DNA of 41,699 nt from Pelargonium nanum (lineage: Eukaryota; Streptophyta; Magnoliopsida; Geraniales; Geraniaceae), in NCBI GenBank assembly GCA_036897485.1, contig JAYMTF010000267.1:1-41699 (forward strand), written 5' to 3'. The translations under genes and the position numbers were made by a program. Position 1 is the stretch's first letter. Each line of letters starts with the position of its first letter. Shown here one piece after another: positions 31,070 to 40,746 of this stretch. Below the pieces are notes generated by a model, which worked only from the letters and a program-made list of their open reading frames with translations, searched no databases and had not been told where the DNA came from.

Positions 31070-32260
31070 ATCCAAAACTCTCCACTTGAGCAAAACCGAG
31101 CTATATACATTGAGTTACAAAAAAGAGCGGTTCCATGTCTAAAATTCAACCTGAGCGAAAGATACAAAATTGCAAGCAATCATCCATATACAACTACAAA
31201 TAGGTAACAATTTATCCAAGTAAGCAAAACCAGCGTCAATTTATCCCAACCATATATGAATTGACAGTTCAGAGCTCCAACACAAGCACTTCTTTTACTC
31301 AAGCAGAATCCTCCTACCACAGTTTTATGCACAATTCATCACATATTGAGCAAAATAGAGCCACATACAGATCTAATAGAACAAAGAATTTGCACTACAT
31401 AAGGAACCTTATCCAATTCTTAACGTTACTACAAAGACAATAAAAAAAATCACATCACAAATCAGTATCTAATCATCAATTCAAAGTTTCAACAACACTA
31501 CATTCACTAATTTGCACTAACAAAGGGGTTCATTATTCAATTCTCAACATTACTATATGATAAACAAAATATGACTCATTACAAATCAGTATCAAATAAT
31601 CAAAGCACTAAAAACCCACATCAATTCAAAGCTTCAACATCACAAATTGAGAATAACAGAGCCACCCACAGATCCAAACGAAGAATTTATGCTATAAAAA
31701 AGTTCATTATCCAATTCTCAATGTTACTAAAGAGGAAAAAAAAACCTTGACATTACAAATCAGTACCAATTCATCAGAGCAAGAAAAACATCAATTCAAA
31801 GCTCCAACAACACTACACTCACTAATTTATACTGAAATCCATAAAAAAGTATCAATTGATCAACATTACTTGAATACAATAAAAAAATCACATAGCAAAT
31901 CATCAAGCCAAGATAAACCCACATCAAATTCAAAGCTCCAACAAAATTAAATTTACTAATTCCTACTGAATTCCATTATAAAAAAAAAAGTATCAAATCA
32001 TCAACATTACCAAAAGACAGTAGAAAGTCACATTACAAATTTACAAATCAGCATCAATTCATCAAAGTAAGAAAACCCCACATAAATTCAAAGCTCCAAC
32101 AACACTGCATTCACTAATTCCGACTGAATTTCATAAAAAAAGAGTATAAAATCATCAACATTATAGTCAACATTACTATAAGACAATAAAAAATTCACAT
32201 TACATATCAGTATCAATTCACCAATCTATAAATTCAAAGCTCCAACAACACTACATTCCC
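31070..32260. repeat. Degenerate minisatellite, units of about 100-150 bp
   Basis: Repeated ordered words are TCACATTACAAATCAGTATC, AATTCATCAAAG, CATCAATTCAAAGCTCCAAC, AACACTACATTCACTAATT, CATAAAAAAGTATCAAATCA and TCAACATTACTAAAGACAAT. At least six diverged units are visible between 31250 and 32260, and weaker ones (GAGCAAAACCGAGC, GAGCAAAATAGAGCCACATA) reach back to about 31090. It lies downstream of the DUF538 gene. Confidence 0.75.
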
Positions 32261-32301
32261 CTAAAATCCATTAAAAAACGCACCTTTTTTTCAATAAAAC
32301 T

Positions 32302-32814
32302 CTAAGAAGAAGAAACAAGCGAGCCTCCTTTGAGCTCCTTCCTGGCCCGAGACCCACCAACACCAACACCATTACAATTCAACCCACACCCACATTGAGG
32401 GCACTCCTCAAAATTATCCACCGGAAAACCAGCACCGGTGATTCCGACCGAGAACTCGAGGTCATCGCCGGAGCGCTTGACCTCAACAATGTCGACCCAG
32501 AAGAGGAAGAGCTTGACGCTCACACCCTCCAAGCTCGAGAGCTTCCCTTTCGTGATGTGACCCTTGATTGTGGACCTGTACTTCAACTGGTACGATCCTT
32601 CGAGCGAGAAGCTGCAGGTGCCGTTGAAATAGGCGGCGAATCTGCCGGTGGAGGTGTCGAGATCGTAGCTCTGCACGCCTATTGGGAGGATTCCGATCGG
32701 GAAGTCGTAGTCCCTGATGATGTCGTAAGCGTCTGGGATTCGATTCGTCGGCGATGATTGTGATCGTGATGCGAAGAAGACGATGGTGATGAAGAAGAAG
32801 GTGAAGAGACCCAT
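32302..32814 (-). CDS. DUF538 family secreted protein, single exon
   Basis: 170-aa plant-specific protein with an N-terminal signal peptide (MGLFTFFFITIVFFASRSQS). The DUF538 domain follows at about residues 27-148: DAYDIIRDYDFPIGILPIGV, FNGTCSFSLEGSYQLKYRST, GKLSSLEGVSVKLFLFWVDI and EFSVGITGAGFPVDNFEECP. The tail holds a CPQCGCGLNC cluster and a Ser-rich end. The family's molecular function is not settled; a lipid-binding, BPI-like fold and a role in chlorophyll hydrolysis or stress have been proposed for members. Intronless structure is usual in the family. The start is the first ATG of the frame and directly opens the signal peptide. Codons are more GC-rich than the flanks, which also supports real coding. 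Confidence 0.93.
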   Translation of the reverse strand: MGLFTFFFITIVFFASRSQSSPTNRIPDAYDIIRDYDFPIGILPIGVQSYDLDTSTGRFAAYFNGTCSFSLEGSYQLKYRSTIKGHITKGKLSSLEGVSVKLFLFWVDIVEVKRSGDDLEFSVGITGAGFPVDNFEECPQCGCGLNCNGVGVGGSRARKELKGGSLVSSS

Positions 32815-33059
32815 TTCTGAGAACGATTTTTTCTGGGCAATCTTGATTTTTGGGTTCTTTGGGTTTATGGTGGAGAAGCGAGAGACGTGTTTGTTGTCAT
32901 TTTTCGTTGTTTCTCAGAGTGGAAACTGTGGAATGGTAGTTGGAGACTGAAAGGTGAGAGCTCGATGCTTCTTGTCATGGTATGGTTTAGGCTTTCTGGT
33001 GTGAAGTGGGTTGGGCTAAAAATGGAAACTTTTTTGGTGGGTTTTGGTTTTGACACTCT

Positions 33060-33165
33060 TACATTACAAGCCCATGTATATTTGGTTCGGACCGAACCGG
33101 ATCCAATCGGTTCATATTTGGGACGTCGGTCTATTTTTCTCCGGACCGAATTTAGCACATCCCTA
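33060..33165. mobile_element. Right-end fragment of a TAGGGGTGTGC-type MITE upstream of the DUF538 gene
   Basis: TTCGGACCGAACCGGATCCA and TCCGGACCGAATTTAGCACA, ending ACATCCCTAA at 33165, match the subterminal and terminal sequence of the element at 19815-20118. A left end was not located. It lies about 250-350 bp upstream of the DUF538 ATG, in its probable promoter. Confidence 0.5.
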
Positions 33166-34403
33166 ATGTTTGGAGTAGAACTGACAATACAGCTTCAGGT
33201 TAAAAAGACATAACTCGTGCAAAAAGATATAAGTACACAATTTTGACTCCAATTTACGAGTGCCCAAAAGTTGACTTGCATTTGTGCGCATTTGAATCAC
33301 ATAACATCTTAGTCGGTTCAGTTTTACTATGAGAAAAATGTGGATTGAGCGAACCACAGTAACACACACTTAATAGGTGAAACTTGTAATCTTACCTTAC
33401 CTACAACCCATACCCCAAATGTCGGCTTTAGATTTAGTCTTTTCAATCTGATTACATAAAAATTGAAACTTGAATTATCAGCTTTATAAGAGGTATGGGT
33501 TAATGCGAATTGTTCCGACCTGTTTCACATATCTTCCACACAAAAAACTGACTCAACTTGAATATTAATTTGATACATTTTGTGTGTCTTGAATTCTCAA
33601 AAAAATGATAATGAACTGATGAGATTTCACAAATTTGAAAATTGTTAAAAAATAATAACCAAATTACTTCCACTATCATTCTTGATTCTTATTTGCATTT
33701 CATTTTTTTAAAATCCAAACAATATCTATTGATAATGGAGCATTAATCTAATGTTGCTTACAATATTATTCTTTTATATAATTATTATTTGAATCATATG
33801 ATATGAGCTCTTCCTCTTCTCCAATGGCCATTGCTCATTTCTTAGAAGACTCTCTTTTGGATCGATTTGTATGTGATTTTGGATATTATGGCGTATATGT
33901 GTAATATTCTTGTTGCAACATGGATAAGGTCAACTTACATTTTATTAAATTAAATACACAAATATTTATCACAACCACCAACCATCTCATCAACAACATA
34001 TAGAGAAACCATCAATCTATTCCCACCAAACACACACATTCAAATTTTTATTATAAAATTTAATTACACACATATATACTTGCAAGCAATCACAATTTTT
34101 TATTATTAAGAACACATATAAATAAACAAACACAATTATTAACATCTTATTGCTGACTATAAACAGAAATGTACAATTAATTGTTGAATGGAAAAAATAC
34201 AATCCAAATTTTTTTCCTATCATATACAGTAAAAATGCCCCGAGACTAATTTTGTGCACAATTTGAGACAATCTTAACTGTACGCTTCTCGCATTAATCG
34301 AATGGATTTTAAATATTGTAAAATCACAATTCAGACTATTTTGAATATAATATATAATATAATATATAATGTAAATGCGCACGCTGAGCGATTTTGTAAA
34401 ATG
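33166..34403. other. AT-rich spacer and 3' flank of the first SWEET gene
   Basis: No gene recognised. About 33380-33530 resembles the GGGTT/GTCTTTTCAA dispersed repeat. About 34120-34403 is similar to 37890-38047 behind the second SWEET gene, so it belongs to the duplicated unit (shared ACAAACACAA, CTTATTGCT and the block just after the stop codons). Confidence 0.5.
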
Positions 34404-36831
34404 CTAGCTAGAGCTTGAAGATGAGAGGAGTCTTTCTTGATGACTCTCCAAATCATCATCAACAATTGACAATTTCTTGGATGATGCTTTAGGGTTTCTG
34501 CAATACATTGCATAAATTACCAGCTGTGCCACTGCTAGAAGACATCCAACTATACTTGGTACCTATATATACATATACACAAACAATTAGCAAAATATTT
34601 TAATTAAGTTCATGTATATTTGTGTAGAATGCATTCAATAGTTAATATTACTTATTTACTAGTCGGACCGGCCCTTAGTTATGTATACAAGTAAAACCCG
34701 AAACCGAGTCTCTTTTGAGATTGTTTCAAATTTGACATTTTCGACAAATCAATGTGTTAGAATCCGAATTGTCGCCTCTAAATTCTTATATCTAATATCT
34801 GCTCAAATAGTTATACAATAAATTAGAGAAACTTACAACCAAAAAGATGTCTTGTATGAGCAAGGCATAGAAAGTCCAAACTGCTCCATTTAATAAAATG
34901 AAAAATGAGAGTAGGAATGGCATGTACTCCACACTCTTAGTGGTCACCACAGTTTTCTGCATTCACAAAATATATTAATTAATAATCTCTTATTCTCTCC
35001 TCCTTATCATCGGTGTAGAATAGTTATCTGAGTCGCAAAGCGCTTTGATACATAAAACGAAAACATAAGCATGATCAATATTGGCGGTCTAGAAAAGCAA
35101 AACGGTGGGATTAAACTTCTTCAAAACAAAATTTATTTGTTTATCCATAACGTGAAACATTTTTCTTGTAAATATATATGATAAGCATATTTTCCCTAAA
35201 AGAAATATTAGTTTACTGAACAGTTGTATAAGAATCGAATGCCAAATTTCACATCCTGAAACATCAACATTTGACAATGTGAAATGTATTTGAAAACATC
35301 ACGAGTGTTCACTAGTGAATTTTGGTATAAATGATTAGTATATTGAATTGTCGTTTTCAAATTTTTATAAAAACAATTCGTGTTTCAAATCTGAGATAAA
35401 GTTTTGATTACTTACTATGACTGCAAGAGGTGAGCCATACATAAGTATACAAACGGCATCGCACGCAAACCCTAACACATCGATCCTCAAATCTCCTTGC
35501 ATCATCAATTGAGTTATCAAAATTGTTGCTCCTAAAAACCCTACATTCACTAGTCCCACAAGGACCATGTTCTTAGCCTACAACCAACAAACAAAAATAA
35601 TAAACCATTAGTTATTCATATGCATATACAACTAATTAAATAAAAGACTGCGTACATAAATAATTTTCTCCTAACTCTACAAGACTCCAAAGAGTTTTGT
35701 GAAATAAGAGCCGCTCCTAGCGCCACGTTGTAAATACCTTTGGCGAGCAAGTAGCAAGCAATTTCACTAAATCGCGAGTTAATGATTTTCTCTCGACAAA
35801 GTGTGTTGTATAGGTTGTGAACTGATAGTCGTTCTTAGGGGTGTGTATTGATTTTTGAACAAACCAATTTTTTATTATAAAGAATTTAGGATAAAGATTG
35901 GACCAAGACCAAATCAATTGGACCAAATTTTTTGAAAAAAATGCATTTCTAATATATTTTTATATTATTTTAAAAAAAAAGTAGAAATGAAGTCATTTAA
36001 ACGACAAAAGCTAAAGAAAAAAAAAATCTGAAAAGTGAAATAAGGTTAAAATAAAAAACAAAAATAATCCAGTGTAGACCAAATTTGGACCAAGACTAAA
36101 CTCATTCAATCTGATTTAATCCGGTCTTTGTCCAATCGAATAAAAAAATTCGGTCTAAAACCAATTATGATCATATCTCTTTCTCTCGAGATTTACGGGA
36201 ATGAATGAAGCCCCTAAAAGTCACTACCGCTTCAGATAGTTACCCAAATAACACAAGACGTTATTTGGGTAACCCGGCAAGGCGGGAACCTTGGTGAAGT
36301 CCCGGTGAGACGGGGAGCTCTCTCTCTCTATCAAAGAATAGAACTTTGCTTACCCTAATTCTTGGAGGTGCATAAACCAAGAACAAGATCACATAAACAA
36401 TCTCAACAACAGCACCAAATCCATTGATAGTAACTACGAAAACCTCTCCAGATTTTGAGAGTCCATAGTAAGTCCATAAAGATGCATTTAATAACGTGAT
36501 AATATAAGGAAGACTATCAAATTCTTCAGTTGATCTGTTCTTCACTATTCGCTGGAACGTTTTTCTGCAAAATTATACGATAATTAACTCTAATTAATCA
36601 ATTAATTAACACTATCTCGATTGTTAATTAAGAAAAATTGCTTACAAGGGAGCAAGAAAGAGCAACACTGCAGTTATGTTGCCTGAAAAAAAAAACAAGA
36701 AGTCAAAAAATAAATAAATCAAGAAACATGAACAAACAATATATGATTACAAGAACTCATGTAATTAATACCATAAAGATTAAGAGATTAATACCTAACA
36801 CTCCAATCATCAAACTTAGGCTCAGTGCCAT
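34404..36831 (-). CDS. SWEET sugar transporter, clade IV (SWEET16/17-like), copy 1, 6 exons
   Basis: Bidirectional sugar uniporter of the MtN3/saliva family; clade IV members sit in the tonoplast and move fructose and glucose. Predicted exons: 36831-36795, 36682-36646, 36564-36354, 35577-35416, 34956-34837 and 34562-34404, total 726 nt, 241 aa, phases consistent. Seven membrane segments are expected. The first MtN3 repeat spans about residues 8-96 (LMIGVLGNITAVLLFLAPLK, NRSTEEFDSLPYIITLLNAS, LWTYYGLSKSGEVFVVTING, YVILFLVYAPPRIRAKNM). The second spans about 104-218 (CILMYGSPLAVIKTVVTTKS, VEYMPFLLSFFILLNGAVWT, DIFLVVPSIVGCLLAVAQLV). The STEEFDSLPYI and GLSKSGEV segments resemble Arabidopsis SWEET17. 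The cytosolic tail ends LESHQERLL plus a Ser run. Every family landmark seen is present, so the gene looks intact. Intron 3 (776 nt) holds a MITE fragment. Confidence 0.93.
35836..36165 (+). mobile_element. TAGGGGTGTGC-type MITE remnant in intron 3 of SWEET copy 1
   Basis: The left end TAGGGGTGTGTATTG is followed by GGACCAAGACCAAATCAATTGG and later AATTTGGACCAAGACTAAAC and CCGGTCTTTGTCCAATCG, the same vocabulary as the element at 19815-20118. A matching right end was not seen. SWEET copy 2 lacks it, so it inserted after the gene duplication or was lost there. Confidence 0.5.
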
Positions 36832-37035
36832 ATTAGTGAAATTTCAAAGAACTTTGATCCTGCTAAATATTGCTTTGGATAAGGTTTTTGAGATCTATGA
36901 ATAATTTGGCTTGGCTTTATGGATTTATAATATGAAGTTGATTCTTTTATTTATTTTTATTTTTATTTTTATTTTATATACAACCAGTTGATGTATTTTA
37001 ATTTTCTTGACATGAATTAGTTGACTTTGTATATG
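36832..37035 (-). promoter_or_regulatory. Proximal promoter of SWEET copy 1, shared with copy 2
   Basis: Sequence upstream of the ATG aligns with 39674-39845 upstream of copy 2: GTTTCAAAGAACTTTGATC or AAATTTCAAAGAACTTTGAT, AAGGTTTTTGAGATCTATG or AAGGATTTTGAGATCTATGG, and TATATACAACCAGTTG or TATATACAACTAGTTG. Both end in TCTTGACATGAATTAG or TCTTGACATTAATTAG followed by TTGACTTT. Two W-box cores (TTGAC, plus strand) lie at 37007-37011 and 37021-37025. Confidence 0.6.
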
Positions 37036-37830
37036 TATATATATATATTTACAAATTGTTTGCTTATAAAGTGAACAATGAAATTAACTATAGCAATGTT
37101 TAGCACATGTGAAAACATGTTTTGGAAGAAAAATCTGAACTCTTAGTTGTCACCACAATTTTATGAAGCATCACCAAATCTTTAAATCATAATATTATAT
37201 TTATAAAAGATGTTATTATTAATTCTAATATTATATATCTTATATCTTTCTCATTCACTAGTTGTGTGGAAAAATGATCCATATCTAACCCCAACTAATA
37301 TTCATTTGAGTCTCTCAATAAATAAATTCATTTAGTATATGAACTTTCAGTTTTATACAAGTATGTCATATTTATGTCGAGTCCACTAATAAAGTTAAAT
37401 TCTTTTGTCAGTGTATGATGATGTGGCAACAATTGTTTTTTCTTTTGCTGACACATACTTTAAATGTAAATGAATGGTGACGTCGCAGTTGACCGATGTT
37501 AACTTTTTCCGCAACTGACAACACAAGCGAATTTTTGTGTGTTGATCAATGGAAGAATCAAGTATATCGGCTATTGCTAACCTTTGGTTGATTAGAGGTG
37601 TAACTAAATTCAATGTTGATTGGGAGTTTTACTATCATGATCAGAGATCGGTCAAGGATCAGTATATATATCCAAGTGAAGGAGCTCTACTTTGAAGATC
37701 CAAGAATTTTAGCTCGAAACTTAGAACGACAACACCCCCGCTCTCACACGTGAACAAGAAAACAAAACTAACAAATTACACAAACTTGGCCCTCAATAAA
37801 AAAAAAAGGTGCATCACAAGTAAAAAAACA
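37036..37830. other. Spacer between the two SWEET genes
   Basis: AT-rich, with an (AT)n run at about 37036-37049. It sits outside the duplicated unit: I see no counterpart of 37040-37790 beyond copy 2. No gene was recognised; a 72-codon open frame at 37395-37613 (minus) resembles nothing known. Confidence 0.5.
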
Positions 37831-38047
37831 AGCAATTCATTATTTAAATAATATTCTGAGCTATAATTAAGCAAATATTACATTGTACCAGGTGCCGAAC
37901 AAACACAACTAATCTCTTATTGCTTGCTATAAAAAAAAAAAATGCAAAAATTACACAATTGAATGAAAAAAAATTACAATTCAAATGATTTTGAATGTAA
38001 TACATAAAATATGTGTTAAGTGCACGCCGTGCCATTGTTAAAAAATG

Positions 38048-39673
38048 CTAGGTACTAGAAGTGGAAGATAAGAGGAGACTCTCTTGTAGCCTTCTATTCT
38101 CCAAATCATCATCATCATCAACAACAATTGACATTGAAGATGCTTTAGGGTTCTTGTAATATATTGCATAAAGAACCAGCTGTGCCACTGCTAAAAGAAA
38201 TCCAACCAAATTTGGTACCTATATATACATGAAATAGACCCGGTTAGTTTTCAGATTGAGTCAGATCGGATAGACTGATATAAAACGGTACATTTCACAT
38301 TTTATACATAGGAATCCTGATCCGATTTCCTTCTAAATTCAATTCAGATTAAACTTATTCGGCCTAACTGAATATGATCCGAAATCCAAATTTTTATTTC
38401 TAATAATAGAGATGTTATTAAAATTAATGTGAAAGAGAAGGACTTACACCCAAAAAGATGTCTTGTAGGAGAAGAGCATAGAAAGCCCAAACTCCTCCAT
38501 TCAATAAAATAAAAAATGTAAGTAGGAATGGCATGTACTCCACACTCTTGGTAGTCACCACTTTTTTCTGCAAAACATAGCAAAATTATTAATATTCTAA
38601 TTCTCTCCACCTAATAATATAAACACAGTTGTACCTAAGAGAATCAGGAAAGAGGAATCCTAGGATAAATAAAAAATTACTATTATTTGTTGAGCGACAT
38701 AAACATCAAATTAAATTTCATGTTATAAAATAACTCGTATTTCACTTCGTAATATCAGTTGAGATATGACTTATCGATACAACTGATGATCATAAAACTA
38801 ATAACTTACCATGACCGCGAGAGGTGAGGCATACATTAGTATATTTAATGCATCACACACAAACCCTAATACATCAATCCTTGAATCTCCATGCATCATC
38901 AATTGTGTTACCAAAATTATTGCTGCCAAAAAACCCACATCCAATAGCCCCACAAGGACCATGTTCTTTACCTATGTAATAACAAACAAAAAAAATCATT
39001 AGTTCAAAAAGTAAAAATAAATAGACTTGCTCGCATACAATAATGAGCGTCTCGTGAACTTATAAGAGTCTCTCTTATTGTATTGTTGAGTCCTTTGGTG
39101 AGCAATAGCGATCAAGCAACTGATCACTTGCTCGCCAAATTGTCAGAAGAACGCTTTTCTCCGTACTTTACAATAGTTAGAATCTCGTGATATGAAAATG
39201 ACTTACCCTAACTCTTGGAGGTGCATAGACTATGAACAAGATCACATAAATAGTCTCAACTACAACACCAAATCCATTGATAGTAGCTACCAAAACCTCT
39301 CCAGATTTCGAAAGTCCATAGTAAGTCCATAAAGATGCATTCAGTAATGTGATAATATAAGGAAGATTATCAAATTCTTCGGTCGATCTGTTCTTCACTA
39401 TTCGCAGGAACGTTTTTCTGCAAAATCATACAATAATTAATAAAGAAGAAGAAGAAGAAGAAGAAGAAGAAGAAGAAGAAGAAGAAGAAGAAGAAGAAGA
39501 GTTACTTACAATGGAGCAAGAAACAGTAACATTGAAATTACATTTCCTGAAAACAAAATCAAGAAACATGCATGAATCAACAATGTATTACAAGAACTCA
39601 TGCAATACCATAAAGATAATAATGAGATTAACATACCTAAGATTCCAATAATTAAACTCAGACTCAGTGCCAT
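38048..39673 (-). CDS. SWEET sugar transporter, clade IV (SWEET16/17-like), copy 2, 6 exons
   Basis: Tandem paralogue of the upstream SWEET gene in the same orientation; ATG-to-ATG distance is 2842 bp. Predicted exons: 39673-39637, 39546-39510, 39417-39207, 38971-38810, 38567-38448 and 38218-38048, total 738 nt, 245 aa. Exons 1 to 5 have exactly the same sizes as in copy 1 (37, 37, 211, 162, 120); only the last differs (171 against 159). The protein starts MALSLSLIIGILGNVISMLL and keeps NRSTEEFDNLPYIITLLNAS, LVGLLDVGFLAAIILVTQLM and KSVEYMPFLL. Differences are conservative except in the tail, which has an Asp-rich stretch (VVDDDDDLENRRLQESLL). Function should match copy 1: vacuolar hexose exchange. 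Introns are shorter than in copy 1 and carry no MITE. Intron 2 is mostly a (CTT)n microsatellite. Confidence 0.93.
39443..39501. repeat. (AAG)n microsatellite, about 20 units, inside SWEET copy 2 intron 2
   Basis: A pure AAG run of 59 nt on the plus strand, CTT on the sense strand. Intron 2 is only 92 nt (39418-39509), so the run makes up nearly two thirds of it and starts 9 nt after the splice donor. The matching intron of copy 1 is 81 nt and lacks the run. Confidence 0.95.
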
Positions 39674-39845
39674 AGTGATGAAGTTTCAAAGAACTTTGAT
39701 CTTGCTTGAGATAAGGATTTTGAGATCTATGGAATTGTGTGTGGCTCATTGGATATTTAATGTAATGCATTAATTTTTTCTTATTATATACAACTAGTTG
39801 CTGTATTTTAAGTTTCTTGACATTAATTAGTTGACTTTATATATC
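39674..39845 (-). promoter_or_regulatory. Proximal promoter of SWEET copy 2, shared with copy 1
   Basis: Aligns with 36832-37035 as described there. W-box cores TTGAC lie at 39817-39821 and 39831-39835, with the same 14-base spacing as in copy 1. WRKY binding is inferred from the motif only. Confidence 0.6.
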
Positions 39846-40593
39846 GTTTTTTTTTTCTTTTGTATACAGCTCTTAGCTTGGCTCCACAATTCTGCATTAC
39901 CAATTCCCCGAATCGTAATATTAAAAATATATACACAAACGTATATGAGAGCATGTAGTCTTAGTCAGTGAAAAGACACACAATATGAATTAGGGTCGCT
40001 GACAAATTTATTGAAGTGAATATGAGTTTTAATTTATGACGTGTCAAACTCTCATAAATTTGATGATAAAATTGAGTAAAGTTTTCAATGACGAGAAATT
40101 CACGGATTGTTTCATTGGTTTAGAATTTAGTGGTCGAGAGTCTAAATCACTAATATATTGAGAGTAAGTTCATATTCGATCAATAATAGTATAGTGAAAT
40201 TTAATTTATTGTTCTTAATTACTTGCATATGCTGTTCATAACGGGATTTAATCAATGCATAAATGATCTTGGCGATCCCTTGGACATATGGGGTATTTTC
40301 TTACCGGTGTGTTCATCCATGCAGGCTACATGTCACAAGTCGAGACCCGAGTTACCAACTTGAAGTATTGAACCTGAGTCTTCACCTTGATCATCATTGA
40401 CACATGAATAAGAAGACTAAAAAACGACATCTTAAAAGTTTGAGATATGATAAAGTCAAGAGAGTCAAATAAAAAATAAATGCTATGCCAAATAAATTTG
40501 ATGGCATCATTCAAAATTGAATCGATTTAAAACAAATTTGTATAATTAGATTTCAAATAGAAAGAAATTGATATGAATATCAATTCAAAACAA
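39846..40593. other. AT-rich spacer between SWEET copy 2 and the mTERF gene
   Basis: A divergent promoter region, since the left gene is on minus and the right on plus. About 40331-40395 (GACCCGAGTTACCAACTTGA) resembles the repeat fragment near 9310. Nothing else was recognised. Confidence 0.45.
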
Positions 40594-40597
40594 AAAA

Positions 40598-40616
40598 TTA
40601 TATATATATATATATA
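40598..40616 (+). promoter_or_regulatory. TA-rich run, possible TATA region of the mTERF gene
   Basis: TTATATATATATATATATA lies 131-149 bases upstream of the mTERF ATG and is followed by a pyrimidine-rich leader, a reasonable place for a TATA box. It may equally be a plain microsatellite. Confidence 0.35.
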
Positions 40617-40746
40617 GGTCTTCTCCTTGATGACATCAAAACTGAAAACCCTAATCTAAACCTCTTCCTACTTTTCAACCGCCGCAAATTTCCAAGCTCT
40701 CTCACACTCTAATCGTCTTCTTCATCTCCTCACTTTCGCCGAATCA

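Noticed and set aside
31070-32260. Possible CRISPR-like array of direct repeats
   Set aside because: Units are imperfect, without uniform spacers, and the window is plant nuclear DNA; it is a degenerate minisatellite.
32395-32757. 120-codon plus-strand open frame at the DUF538 locus
   Set aside because: It is antisense to a clear DUF538 coding sequence; GC-rich coding DNA often leaves the opposite strand open.
36261-36353. SWEET copy 1 exon 3 read through to ELPVSPGLHQGSRLAGLPK
   Set aside because: A consensus donor (AGG|GTAAGC) lies at the same place as in copy 2, and exon 4 joins in phase.
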